Source: Flavobacteriaceae bacterium (GTDB lineage: Bacteria; Bacteroidota; Bacteroidia; Flavobacteriales; Flavobacteriaceae). Taken from it: DNA of 64,000 bases. Made by a program: the position numbers and the translations under genes. Positions 1-7,927 of the stretch are shown here, in pieces. The notes under the pieces are model-generated. The model saw only the letters and a program-made list of their open reading frames with translations. It did not search any database and was not told the origin of the DNA. The DNA is taken from NCBI GenBank assembly GCA_031277535.1, contig JAITMD010000021.1:62001-126000 (forward strand). Direction: 5' to 3'. Position 1 is the first letter of the stretch. Each line of letters opens with the position of its first letter.

Positions 1-2
1 AT

Positions 3-572
3 AAGTATATGGTGGAAGAAATGAAGGAGTTTTTAGAGTATAAAATTGAATTATTGAGCTTTGAGGAAGGTATACCTTTAGATTTATCGTATGTATTGCC
101 TTTAAGAGTTCATAGTAGATATACGCGAGAACAAATCTTGGTAGCTTATAGATTAAGTACTTTTAAAAAACAATCTTCAAGTAGGGAAGGTGTGGCATTA
201 AATAAGGAATTGAATACAGAATTATTATTTATTAATTTGCAAAAATCAGAAGAAGATTTTTCACCTACAACAATGTATGATGATTATGCTATTAATGAAA
301 TCTTATTTCATTGGCAATCACAAAATCAGACAGCAGCAGATTCTCCCAAAGGACTTTCGTATATAAATCAAAAAGAGAATAATAAAAAGATAGCGTTATT
401 CGCACGTGAAACAAAGAAAAATGAGTTTAGTAAAACTCAAGGATATGTGTTTTTAGGGTATGCAGATTTTATTGAGCATAAAGGATCTAAGCCAATGTCT
501 ATTACTTGGCAATTAGAAGAACCTATTCCTAATTATATGTGGAAAGAAGTTTTGAAGTTGAGAATAGGTTAA
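3..572 (+). CDS. DUF3427 C-terminal part of an SF2 helicase (partial)
   Basis: Only the 3' end lies in the window; the frame is open to the left edge. The roughly 190 visible residues match what I recall of DUF3427, the C-terminal domain of large DEAD/DEAH helicases that often also carry an N-terminal phospholipase-D-like nuclease domain. Landmarks are PLRVHSRYTREQIL near the start, KSEEDFSPTTMYDDYAI in the middle and PMSITWQLEEPIPNYMW near the end. The helicase motifs themselves would lie upstream, outside the window. Such proteins are commonly found in accessory and defence-like regions. The domain call is fairly firm; the whole-protein architecture is inferred. Confidence 0.8.
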   Translation, partial: KYMVEEMKEFLEYKIELLSFEEGIPLDLSYVLPLRVHSRYTREQILVAYRLSTFKKQSSSREGVALNKELNTELLFINLQKSEEDFSPTTMYDDYAINEILFHWQSQNQTAADSPKGLSYINQKENNKKIALFARETKKNEFSKTQGYVFLGYADFIEHKGSKPMSITWQLEEPIPNYMWKEVLKLRIG

Positions 573-726
573 TTACAATAAAAAAATTCAGATTATATAT
601 ACCTTATTTAGTAAAATAAGAGTAAAAATAATGTGATAAAAAGTTTGTTGTTAAATTGTAAGAATTGCTACGAGATACGTTTTTCGAATGAGGGATAATT
701 CTTACCTTCGCCTGCCTGAATTTGGT

Positions 727-831
727 AATGCAAATAGTGAATAGCAGGGGCTATTGGCTGTATGACAATTATTGCATTTATTTAGTGACAATAACCTTTG
801 TGGTATAGGTTGTAACAAAGTAGCTAAATAA
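727..831 (+). other. Nested inverted repeats; candidate structured RNA or leader
   Basis: This part of the 292-bp gap before the Fic gene folds on paper into two nested structures. First, AATGCAAATA (727-736) pairs with TATTGCATT, with one bulged base, around a short AATAGC (740-745)/GCTATT (750-755) hairpin. Second, TTATTTAG (778-785) pairs with CTAAATAA (824-831), enclosing AACCT (793-797)/AGGTT (807-811) or, alternatively, CTTTGT (796-801)/ACAAAG (815-820). A further repeat, GTAAGAATT/AATTCTTAC, lies upstream at 659-703. It could be a small RNA, a 5' leader or a dispersed palindromic element; identity unknown. Confidence 0.4.
772..800 (+). promoter_or_regulatory. Possible promoter for the Fic-fold gene
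   Basis: TTG at 772-774, an 18-base spacer, then AACCTTTG at 793-800, close to the Bacteroidota -33/-7 consensus TTG/TAnnTTTG (first base of the -7 box off). It would give a leader of about 60 bases before the ATG at 865. It sits inside the inverted repeats of 727-831, so the same bases may be an operator. Confidence 0.35.
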
Positions 832-864
832 GGAAAGGGCTTGTATTTTTAATAACCGATTAAG

Positions 865-2316
865 ATGACTTATACAGAAGTAAAAGTAAAGATAGATAGC
901 TTAAAGCAGCAAGTAGAAGAGCAGGGTGGTGTGAATAGTGAACAACTACAAAAACTATATCACAAATATAGATTGGAGTGTAACTATTTTTCAAATCATT
1001 CAGAAGGAAACAGCCTGGCTAAAGAGGAAGTGCGCAGCATGATTGATGGAATGGTGAATGTGGAGAATAAACCATTGAAAGATTTGATGGAGATTAAAAG
1101 TCACGATGAGGTGTTGAGAGAAATGTTGGGTGGTGGATTAGTAGAGGTTCACTTGTCTGAGAAGTATATAAAAGAGCTTCACAGTAAGTTGATGTATGAA
1201 GAAGAGGAAGAAAAGAAACAAGGAATAGGACAATGGAAAGTAGTTAATAATAAGATGACTACTTATAAGGGGGATTCGCATGTTTTTGTTGGAGCAGAGG
1301 AAGTAAAAGCAGAGATAAAGGAGTTGATTAATCGCACGAATGAGGCGATAGATTATATCTTGAAAGGAAAGAAATATGCACCTCACCCAATAGATGTGGC
1401 ATTGAACTTTCATATTGACTTTTTGAAGATTAGTCCTTTTGAAAAAGGGAATGGAATTATTGCTCGTATGTTGAGTAATCAGATTTTAATTGCTTTTGTG
1501 TACACTCCTTTTTGGATTACGGAGCAAGAAAATAAGGCCTATGAACAGTATATTGCAGATGTGCTGTGTTATGACGGAGCAAAAGATGATTTATTTAGTC
1601 ATGTAGCACAACAAATTTTGCGTTCACAACAAATGATTATTGATATACAAGGTGGAAAATCAATAGAAGAGTCTGACAAGTTCTATAACCAAATTGAGAT
1701 GCTTAAACGTCAGTTGAAAGCAAGAGAAGAGGAACAGAGTAAAGTTAAATCAGCTATTTGGTTAGAGTCTGTATTTACTCATTCTATTCGCCCTTTATTT
1801 ATAGAAGTGGAGCAGCATGTGAAAGAGAGTTTTGGAGACTTGTTTGAAGAGATAAAAGGCAGTTATATAGTAGATACTTTAGAGGAAGAGTTAGTAGAAG
1901 ACGAAAAGACTTCTGATGAAGTAGAAAATACTGAAGTAGAGTCTGTAGTAACAGAAGTGGAAATCGTAGAGGAAGATACTATAGTTAAGGAGGAAGAGAA
2001 TGATATAAAAGAAGGTGCTCAAGAAGAAGAGATAGAGGTATCTAATGAAATTGATTTAGCTAATCCAAATATTGTATGGGATAATGTAGAAGGTATTGAG
2101 TCTATTGTTCGCTTAGATGGTTTTAGATTGATTGAGGGAGCAGAGGCTATTGAAGTTGATTTGGCTTGTGTATTTACAGAGTTGACTTATGTGATAGACT
2201 TAGGGAATGGTACTGTATTCGAAAAAGAATATGATCAAAAGATAGAGGCTAAAGAGATAAAGTCGATTAGCGATTATACTTGTGAGTTGATTGTGAAAAA
2301 AATCAATGAACTATAA
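865..2316 (+). CDS. Fic-fold protein with degenerate catalytic motif
   Basis: A 483-residue protein with Fic-family features. Residues 43-48 (SNHSEG) fit the (S/T)xxxE(G/N) motif of the autoinhibitory helix. Residues 189-201 (ISPFEKGNGIIAR) occupy the place of the HPFxDGNGRxxR catalytic loop. The catalytic histidine is serine (S190) and the first loop arginine is isoleucine (I198), while the PF, GNG and last arginine remain. Canonical Fic enzymes use that histidine to transfer AMP or another group to target proteins, so this copy is probably inactive or has another activity. A strongly acidic Glu/Val-rich stretch (about 345-400) separates it from a C-terminal domain I do not recognise. It follows the DUF3427 helicase and ends at a terminator. 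Confidence 0.75.
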   Translation: MTYTEVKVKIDSLKQQVEEQGGVNSEQLQKLYHKYRLECNYFSNHSEGNSLAKEEVRSMIDGMVNVENKPLKDLMEIKSHDEVLREMLGGGLVEVHLSEKYIKELHSKLMYEEEEEKKQGIGQWKVVNNKMTTYKGDSHVFVGAEEVKAEIKELINRTNEAIDYILKGKKYAPHPIDVALNFHIDFLKISPFEKGNGIIARMLSNQILIAFVYTPFWITEQENKAYEQYIADVLCYDGAKDDLFSHVAQQILRSQQMIIDIQGGKSIEESDKFYNQIEMLKRQLKAREEEQSKVKSAIWLESVFTHSIRPLFIEVEQHVKESFGDLFEEIKGSYIVDTLEEELVEDEKTSDEVENTEVESVVTEVEIVEEDTIVKEEENDIKEGAQEEEIEVSNEIDLANPNIVWDNVEGIESIVRLDGFRLIEGAEAIEVDLACVFTELTYVIDLGNGTVFEKEYDQKIEAKEIKSISDYTCELIVKKINEL

Positions 2317-2345
2317 AAGGATATATAAAGTAAGTAGAAGGTAAG

Positions 2346-2378
2346 AAGAGCACTGTCATTGACAGTGCTCTTTTTTTT
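2346..2378 (+). terminator. Intrinsic terminator after the Fic-fold gene
   Basis: A 12-bp perfect stem AAGAGCACTGTC/GACAGTGCTCTT with a 3-base loop runs into eight or more T. It lies 30 bp after the Fic stop codon. Confidence 0.9.
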
Positions 2379-2460
2379 ACATCTGTTTTTTAGTACTAAT
2401 GTATTCATTTGGAATACTTTTTATTTGTTGTTAGTGTATTAATTATAAAAATGATGTGTT

Positions 2461-2699
2461 ATGAATACAAGATTTGCTTTACATTCGAATTATAGAATCT
2501 GTAGTATATCATCTATAGAGATAAAGAAGGAACTATCTACTTGGACAAGAGAAGAGATGATTGCTTGGTTGTGTTGGAGTAATCCTACAGGTATTTTATA
2601 GATAGTGAAACTATAGTTGAGTATGGAGATATTATCTGGAGAAACGAAGCTATAGATTTGATTATGTACAAGGTAGAAATGATGGAGAAAAAGGAATAG
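2461..2699 (+). pseudogene. Frameshifted small gene with WLCW motif
   Basis: The frame from ATG 2461 runs 46 codons through TREEMIAWLCWSNPTGI and stops at 2599-2601. A second frame begins at about the same point and continues as DSETIVEYGDII...EAIDLIMYKVEMMEKKE to a stop at 2697. Joined by one frame change near 2590-2600, the two halves give a coherent protein of about 78 residues. I recall small Bacteroidota proteins with a WLCWxDPNGxYxDEDS pattern followed by an EEA helix, which fits both halves. The sequence shows the disruption directly; the family is from memory. A true mutation or a sequencing error would look the same. Confidence 0.6.
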
Positions 2700-2748
2700 A
2701 TATCTGAAAATGATTATCTTAGAATAACTATTCTAATAATTATATATA

Positions 2749-3573
2749 ATGAAGTACTTCTATATTATCTTTTTAGGCATAATCTGTATTAGTTGTGGAC
2801 AAAAGTATAAAGAGCAAAATAATCTTATCCAACCACAGTTGACAGAAGAACAAAAAGCTAAACAAGACAGTATCATAGATCAATATGCCGTAAATAAGGC
2901 TCATCATTATAGCTATTATATAGATATGGATAAATGGCAAGCAGCATTAGATGAAGGGCTAAAAGAAGATAGTACTATTGCATATCTATGGCAACAGAAA
3001 GCAATGCCTTACTTTAAAATTAAAAAATATGAGGTAGGTATGGACTTTGTTGATAAGGCAGTACAGTATGACCCAAAGAAGTACTTGGCTTATCGAGGTT
3101 TTATCAAATGTATTTTTGCTAAGACCTATAAAGAGGCGATTAAAGACTTTGAGACTTGTATAGAGAAGTGGGGAGATAGTTATGAGATGGATCACACTTA
3201 TACTTTCTATATTGGATTGTCCTATCTACAACTAAATGAATTTGCAAAAGCAGAAGAATATTTGCTTAAAGCTTCAGCTAAACAAAAAGAAGTCTTTCAA
3301 GATATACATCATTTAGATTTGTTTTATCTAGGTATCGTATGTTATGAACAGCATCGTTATGAGGAGGCAATCATTTATTTTGACAAGGCAATAAAGGAAT
3401 ATAAAGAATTCTCAGATGCTTATTTTTACAAGGCATTGGCACAATATAAATTAGGAGATGAGTCTAGTAAGGAAACATCCGAAGAAGGTCTGAAGTATAA
3501 TAAACTGGGATATACAATTAACGAAGCAAATGCAATCTATGAGTTGTACCCTTATCAGGTAAAGAGAAATTAG
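2749..3573 (+). CDS. TPR-repeat lipoprotein
   Basis: The 274-residue product starts with a lipoprotein signal peptide (hydrophobic residues 3-14, lipobox ISC at 14-16), so it should be anchored in the outer or inner membrane. The rest is tetratricopeptide-like helix pairs with spaced alanine, tyrosine and leucine (for example EVGMDFVDKAVQYDPKKYLAY and YEEAIIYFDKAIKEYKEFSDAYF). TPR lipoproteins act as protein-binding scaffolds; no specific partner can be named. The predicted pI-neutral tail ends at NEANAIYELYPYQVKRN. It is followed 59 bp later by a second lipoprotein gene with its own likely promoter. Confidence 0.8.
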   Translation: MKYFYIIFLGIICISCGQKYKEQNNLIQPQLTEEQKAKQDSIIDQYAVNKAHHYSYYIDMDKWQAALDEGLKEDSTIAYLWQQKAMPYFKIKKYEVGMDFVDKAVQYDPKKYLAYRGFIKCIFAKTYKEAIKDFETCIEKWGDSYEMDHTYTFYIGLSYLQLNEFAKAEEYLLKASAKQKEVFQDIHHLDLFYLGIVCYEQHRYEEAIIYFDKAIKEYKEFSDAYFYKALAQYKLGDESSKETSEEGLKYNKLGYTINEANAIYELYPYQVKRN

Positions 3574-3609
3574 TTGTTTATAGGGATGTTTATTCTTTTT
3601 AATAATTTT

Positions 3610-3617
3610 TACATTTG
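3610..3617 (+). promoter_or_regulatory. -7 box TACATTTG before lipoprotein gene
   Basis: A perfect TAnnTTTG box ends 15 bases before ATG 3633. It includes the upstream in-frame TTG at 3615, so that TTG cannot be the translation start if this promoter is used. No clean TTG -33 element is seen at the right distance. Confidence 0.4.
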
Positions 3618-3632
3618 CGAAAAAGTAACAGA

Positions 3633-4184
3633 ATGAAAAAAATATTGACATTAGTTTGTTTGATTGCTATAACAGTAGGTTGTAAACAAACCAATACTTC
3701 AAAAGATAAGGGAGTAGAGCAAACTTCAACATCAACAGCTACAACAACAGAAGAGGCAAAGCAACCTGAAAGCGAAAAAGTGAAACAATTGATGAGTGAG
3801 TTATTGATTCCAATGGAGGTTGTAAATAAAGATGCTAAAGATATTACAAAGAAATACGGATTGGAATTTGGTGGAAATTGTTATGCGTGTGATGTTGCTA
3901 ATATCATTGTAGATGGAGAAATGATTAATTTGATGAATGCCTGTGATGTACAAACACAGATTTCTTTTAAAATAACGAAAATAGAAGAAAAGGATAAAAC
4001 GATTATTGTGCATACACCAGTGAATGAGTTTGTGTTTGAAAGAGTGGACGACTATCCGATGTATCAATTGACTGTAAAAGGAAAAGAAGTAGATAAAGAA
4101 CACTTTAGAACAGCAGGTTTTTATACCTTGAAAAGCAAGTTGGAAACTTTTGAGGTTCACGATTGCGGTGATTTTGAGGGGTAA
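3633..4184 (+). CDS. Hypothetical lipoprotein with paired cysteines
   Basis: The product of 183 residues begins MKKILTLVCLIAITVGCKQ, a lipoprotein signal peptide with lipobox VGC. A Thr/Ser/Glu-rich linker of about 40 residues follows, then a compact C-terminal domain with a CYAC pair (in GGNCYACDVANIIVDG) and further cysteines (NACDVQ and HDCG), which could form disulfides in the periplasm. I do not recognise the domain. ATG 3633 is chosen over the upstream TTG 3615 because the TTG falls in the likely promoter and the signal peptide is complete from 3633. Confidence 0.7.
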   Translation: MKKILTLVCLIAITVGCKQTNTSKDKGVEQTSTSTATTTEEAKQPESEKVKQLMSELLIPMEVVNKDAKDITKKYGLEFGGNCYACDVANIIVDGEMINLMNACDVQTQISFKITKIEEKDKTIIVHTPVNEFVFERVDDYPMYQLTVKGKEVDKEHFRTAGFYTLKSKLETFEVHDCGDFEG

Positions 4185-4297
4185 ATAGATTACAATTGAT
4201 GTGTTTTTTCTAAGAATAGGATTGTAACTGTTTTTAGAGAGCGATTTATTAGTTGTTCAAAGTGAATAGATTTGAGTGCAGATTAAGATATATAAGA

Positions 4298-4326
4298 AAG
4301 TTGAAGTAATACTTCAACTTTTTTTG
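4298..4326 (+). terminator. Intrinsic terminator
   Basis: Stem AAGTTGAAGT/ACTTCAACTT with a very short loop followed by a T run. It lies 113 bp after the lipoprotein gene and before the VOC gene. Confidence 0.8.
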
Positions 4327-4418
4327 TATTCAATAGATTGCTATAATTTATAACAGGTACAGTAATTTTAGGTATTGTTTTAACGCTTATATTTACCAGT
4401 GAAAAAAGAAGAAACAAG

Positions 4419-4805
4419 ATGATAAAATACAGTTATACAATTATGTATGTAGTGGATGTAGAAGCTACAATTAAGTTTTATGAGCAAGCTTTTGGTTTTG
4501 TAAGAAAGTTCGTAACACCAGAAAAAGATTATGGAGAATTAGTGTCAGGTGAGACTACAATAGCATTTGCACATATAGATTTGGCAGCAAGTAATCTATC
4601 AAGAGGATATCAACAGGTGAATAATGAAAAACCTTTTGGAATAGAGTTGGGCTTTGTAGTAGAAGATGTTGCTAAAGCAATGGGGGAGGTAATAGGAGCT
4701 GGAGGAAAGATTTATGAGGGGCAAAAAGTAAAACCTTGGGGACAGACAGTAGGATATGTTTTAGATAATAATGGCTTTTTGATAGAACTTTGTACTGCGA
4801 TGTAA
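4419..4805 (+). CDS. VOC-family (glyoxalase/bleomycin-resistance fold) protein
   Basis: A 128-residue single-gene VOC protein with the usual two beta-alpha-beta-beta-beta modules: TIMYVVDVEATIKFYEQAFGF at the N-terminus and GYVLDNNGFLIELC at the C-terminus, where the family glutamate metal ligand (E in LIELC) is present. VOC proteins include glyoxalases, dioxygenases and drug-binding proteins; the substrate cannot be told from the sequence. The length is typical of one complete VOC domain. It stands alone between a terminator and a small membrane-protein gene. Confidence 0.85.
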   Translation: MIKYSYTIMYVVDVEATIKFYEQAFGFVRKFVTPEKDYGELVSGETTIAFAHIDLAASNLSRGYQQVNNEKPFGIELGFVVEDVAKAMGEVIGAGGKIYEGQKVKPWGQTVGYVLDNNGFLIELCTAM

Positions 4806-4878
4806 ATGCAGTAAAAAAGATAAGGTTAGAAACTTGAATTAGGTGTAATTTTAATACTGATATATAATTGTTATACTT

Positions 4879-5382
4879 ATGATAGTTTGGTCAGGAAGAG
4901 GAATCTTTTCAGTAATCTTTTTAGTTGCAGGTTTTGTTTTAGGAATGCTTGTTTTTCCTAAAGAGTGGAATAGTGACTTACCTTTCATTTTCGCTTTTAT
5001 GTTAGCGGGGTTAGTGACTTGGTTTTTAGGCTCGAAGTGGAATGAGGAAAGAATTGTTTTTCATGAGGTAGAACAACAATACTACCGTTATAAAAATAAT
5101 CATACATTGTTTTGGATTCCAATGCAATATATTGGTTTATTATTTTCAGCTGCTGCTGTTACCATTATATACCAATCGAGTTGGGTATGGGGAATAGTCT
5201 CTGGAGTACTTTTGCTTTTTGTTGTGTGTTTAAAATTTTTAAAAAATAGTAACATTTTTACTAAAAAAGATAAAGCACAAGTTGTAAGTAAACAAGAGGT
5301 TAGAGAAGACGTAGTAAAAGAAGAATCTAATTTGGAAAGAAAAATAGAAAAGGAAGATCCTTCTCGTTTTATGCCTAAGTAA
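4879..5382 (+). CDS. Small membrane protein, four predicted TM segments
   Basis: The 167 residues contain four hydrophobic segments at about 7-25, 32-49, 78-97 and 101-120. A short basic or polar loop (GSKWNEERIVFHEVEQQYYRY) lies between the second and third. The C-terminal 45 residues are charged and probably cytoplasmic, with a Lys/Glu-rich stretch ending DPSRFMPK. I recognise no family. A bidirectional terminator follows, shared with the convergent protease gene. Confidence 0.65.
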   Translation: MIVWSGRGIFSVIFLVAGFVLGMLVFPKEWNSDLPFIFAFMLAGLVTWFLGSKWNEERIVFHEVEQQYYRYKNNHTLFWIPMQYIGLLFSAAAVTIIYQSSWVWGIVSGVLLLFVVCLKFLKNSNIFTKKDKAQVVSKQEVREDVVKEESNLERKIEKEDPSRFMPK

Positions 5383-5427
5383 GTAGAGCTATTTTTTTAC
5401 AGTACATAATAAAAATAGTATTGGAAA

Positions 5428-5463
5428 TAAAAAGTCCGTTTGGTTCTCAAACGGACTTTTTAT
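5428..5463. terminator. Bidirectional intrinsic terminator
   Basis: Stem AAAAGTCCGTTTG/CAAACGGACTTTT with loop GTTCT, flanked by an A run and a T run. It serves both convergent genes that end at 5382 and 5465. Confidence 0.9.
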
Positions 5464-5464
5464 T

Positions 5465-6721
5465 TTAATCTAATTTGAGGTAGTTGTGCTCAAAACTAAT
5501 AATTACCTTTTTGTATTGAGATAGAATATCTTGACCAATATTTCCATAGTTATAGGGGCCATAAACATCATTGTTTTGATAATCAATCAACATCTTAGGT
5601 AGCGTTAGAGATTGTTTATTTAGTTTGAATGTTTGGTTTTCTAATTGATATAATTCTTTTGTTTTTTGTTGTGCTCCAGCACTACTTGTAGTATTGCTTA
5701 CTTTGGTTGCTTTGGCAGTAATGTCTTTTGTGAATAAATCAAAGAAAGGTTTGCTGAACATACTGTTTTGTGCACCAGTGTCTAAGTTGAAAGGGAGTAA
5801 TTGTTTTTGGTATTCTAACATGACTATAGGGCGCAATGACTCAAAGAATAAGTTTGGGTTTTCTGTTATATTAGTGGTGTTTTTTGAGAACGTTAGTTTG
5901 TCTGTTTCGAATGTAATGGTTCCTAATTCTTTAGCTACAGGGAAACCGATAATTCCGTTGATAACATATAGTCCTTCTCCAAAAGTAAAAGCATTGTCAG
6001 GAAATATTAAGAAGATGGTATTCTCTATAACGATGTTTCCAATTGTTAATTTAGGAGCGATACCTACTTTAACTTCATTTGAAGCTCCTGTAAAGCTTAT
6101 GGCTTTAATCGTTTCGCCATTAATTATCTGGAACCCCATTTGTTTCGCTAATGATTCTGTAATACAGTTTAAACCTGCACCTGTATCAAAAACGAAGTTT
6201 GTTGTTACATTATTAGCTATAACCTCAATGTTTGTCAGGTTTGCAAGATCTTTGTGAGCTGGGATGCTAACATTAGTAAAAGATTGGATGCGCTGAATGG
6301 GTTTGTTTTTTATAGCATTCCAAATGCGTAAATTATTTTGTTCTTCTTCATACTCTGTTTCAGTTAGGTCCTTCTTAAAATTATCTACTAAGTATTTAGA
6401 GGCTTTGTATGCTTGATTAAAGTCAAATGTTTTGACACTGTTTTCATTAACAAGTTTCCAGTATTCAATATTTTTTAAAAACTCTTTGTCTTTTACAGCG
6501 AGTTGTTTTAATAAATCATTTGATTGTTTAGGTTGATTAAGACAACTGTAGTACAATGCGTCAAAATAGTATTTGTCGTTCGATTTATTAGATTTGTTTT
6601 TTTCAAATAGTTGAGGATATTGATGCTGTTTTGCTAATTCATTTAAGGTCGGATTCAGCTTGACTTGCGTAAATGCTGTAAGACTGAATAAGGTGCTTAT
6701 TATTAAAAGTGACTTTTTCAT
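5465..6721 (-). CDS. Exported retropepsin-like aspartyl protease with two DTG motifs
   Basis: The 418-residue protein has a signal peptide (MKKSLLIISTLFSLTAFTQ). A helical region of about 130 residues follows, then two aspartyl-protease lobes. The catalytic triads are DTG at 179-181 (FVFDTGAGLN) and DTG at 314-316 (FNLDTGAQNS), and the flap-side glycine motifs are GIIGF (256-260) and GNIGQDIL near the C-terminus. Retropepsin-like bacterial proteases often have one lobe and dimerise; here both lobes are in one chain, so it could work as a monomer. The site is probably periplasm or cell surface. The substrate is unknown. Confidence 0.8.
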   Translation of the reverse strand: MKKSLLIISTLFSLTAFTQVKLNPTLNELAKQHQYPQLFEKNKSNKSNDKYYFDALYYSCLNQPKQSNDLLKQLAVKDKEFLKNIEYWKLVNENSVKTFDFNQAYKASKYLVDNFKKDLTETEYEEEQNNLRIWNAIKNKPIQRIQSFTNVSIPAHKDLANLTNIEVIANNVTTNFVFDTGAGLNCITESLAKQMGFQIINGETIKAISFTGASNEVKVGIAPKLTIGNIVIENTIFLIFPDNAFTFGEGLYVINGIIGFPVAKELGTITFETDKLTFSKNTTNITENPNLFFESLRPIVMLEYQKQLLPFNLDTGAQNSMFSKPFFDLFTKDITAKATKVSNTTSSAGAQQKTKELYQLENQTFKLNKQSLTLPKMLIDYQNNDVYGPYNYGNIGQDILSQYKKVIISFEHNYLKLD

Positions 6722-6840
6722 TAGAATAGTTTATTTGTTATACAATATTAACGGTTTTATAGTTAGTTTTAGTAATAACTGAACAGCTTTTTGATGTGTA
6801 GTTATTTTTATTGTAGTTTTGGTAAAATAAGAGTAAGTAG

Positions 6841-7512
6841 ATGATTTATAAGGGATTTTATACTCATAAAGGAAAGACTATTGCTATAGAATTGCATAAT
6901 ACAGGGAAGGAATTATCTGTAGAAATAGGTGGGATGTTATTTAAAGGTTCTGAGTTTACAGACTTGAACTATTGTGGAAATCTTGATGAGGTGATATTAG
7001 ATAACTCATTAGTAACTGTAGCTCCCCATTCAGATTATTGTTTAACTGATTGTCAATTTGATATGAGAATACCTCAGTATCTCTTGACAGCAGAAGGAAG
7101 TAAAGAGTTTGTGGAATTAGAAATGTGTTTTAGACATGGCGGATATAATGAACAAAGTAAAGGTGTGGAGTATGAGGAGGTAATTATAAAGTTCTTATGG
7201 AAAGAAAAAGAATATATTGGAAAAAGTGGGTTTGTAGAAATTGCTTTTGATCAATTAATGAAACAACTACCTGCTGAGTATTCTTTTGTCAATTGCTATG
7301 GATGTCTATATGGAGATTATAGTATATATGGGAATAGTTCTTTTGGGACAATGATGTGTTTTAGACATATTAAGCAAAAATATAAATTAGCAAACGGTAA
7401 ATGTGAATATGACAATTTATGTGTAGATGAAAGAGAGAATATTGAAGTTGTACAAGAAATATATTGTTGTGATGACTTTGAGGTAAGAGGAAGTGGAGGA
7501 GCTTATAGATAA
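6841..7512 (+). CDS. DUF6304-like hypothetical protein
   Basis: The 223-residue protein has no signal peptide or membrane segment. It is cysteine-rich, with a conserved-looking core CYGCLYGDYSIYGNSSFG followed by MMCFRH, and an earlier PHSDYCLTDCQFDM. This pattern matches my memory of DUF6304, a family of unknown function whose members resemble contact-dependent immunity proteins; I could not verify it. The paired cysteines could bind a metal. The next gene starts 6 bp downstream, so the two are almost certainly co-transcribed. Confidence 0.6.
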   Translation: MIYKGFYTHKGKTIAIELHNTGKELSVEIGGMLFKGSEFTDLNYCGNLDEVILDNSLVTVAPHSDYCLTDCQFDMRIPQYLLTAEGSKEFVELEMCFRHGGYNEQSKGVEYEEVIIKFLWKEKEYIGKSGFVEIAFDQLMKQLPAEYSFVNCYGCLYGDYSIYGNSSFGTMMCFRHIKQKYKLANGKCEYDNLCVDERENIEVVQEIYCCDDFEVRGSGGAYR

Positions 7513-7518
7513 AAAAGG

Positions 7519-7806
7519 ATGGATGAAAAGCAACGTAAAAAAGAACTGAAAAAACAATGGCAACAAGAACAACAACGCTTGTTTGAAGAAAGCTTACCTA
7601 TGTGTAGAGGGCAGTTTATGCAGTTGTTTGACGATTTGGATGTTTATCTGGAAGAGAAGGGATGTGATCATACCAATAAGCAAACATTGAAATTATTGGA
7701 CAGTATGGAAGTAGAGCCTGTGGATGAGGTAATAGCATGGATGAGAGAACACGGAGGATATTGTGATTGTGAAATACTGTGGAATGTAGAGGAACATTTT
7801 GAGTAA
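7519..7806 (+). CDS. DUF2695 protein
   Basis: A 95-residue protein with a basic N-terminal helix (KQRKKELKKQWQQEQQ) and a C-terminal module containing CDHTNKQTLKLLDSM and WMREHGGYCDCEILWNVE. This is the DUF2695 pattern as I recall it: CDHT, a helix, then GGYCDCEVLxNVE. The spaced Cys/His residues suggest a metal site. Function is unknown. The gene is coupled to the DUF6304-like gene 6 bp upstream. Confidence 0.75.
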   Translation: MDEKQRKKELKKQWQQEQQRLFEESLPMCRGQFMQLFDDLDVYLEEKGCDHTNKQTLKLLDSMEVEPVDEVIAWMREHGGYCDCEILWNVEEHFE

Positions 7807-7927
7807 ATAGTATTAGGTAAACAAAATGGGCATTGATAAAAGTAATAGTAGTATAAGTAGAAAGTAAGGAAGACTTTACTTATCTAATAAGATTAAGAGG
7901 ATATTTGTACTATAAAAATAAGAAGAT

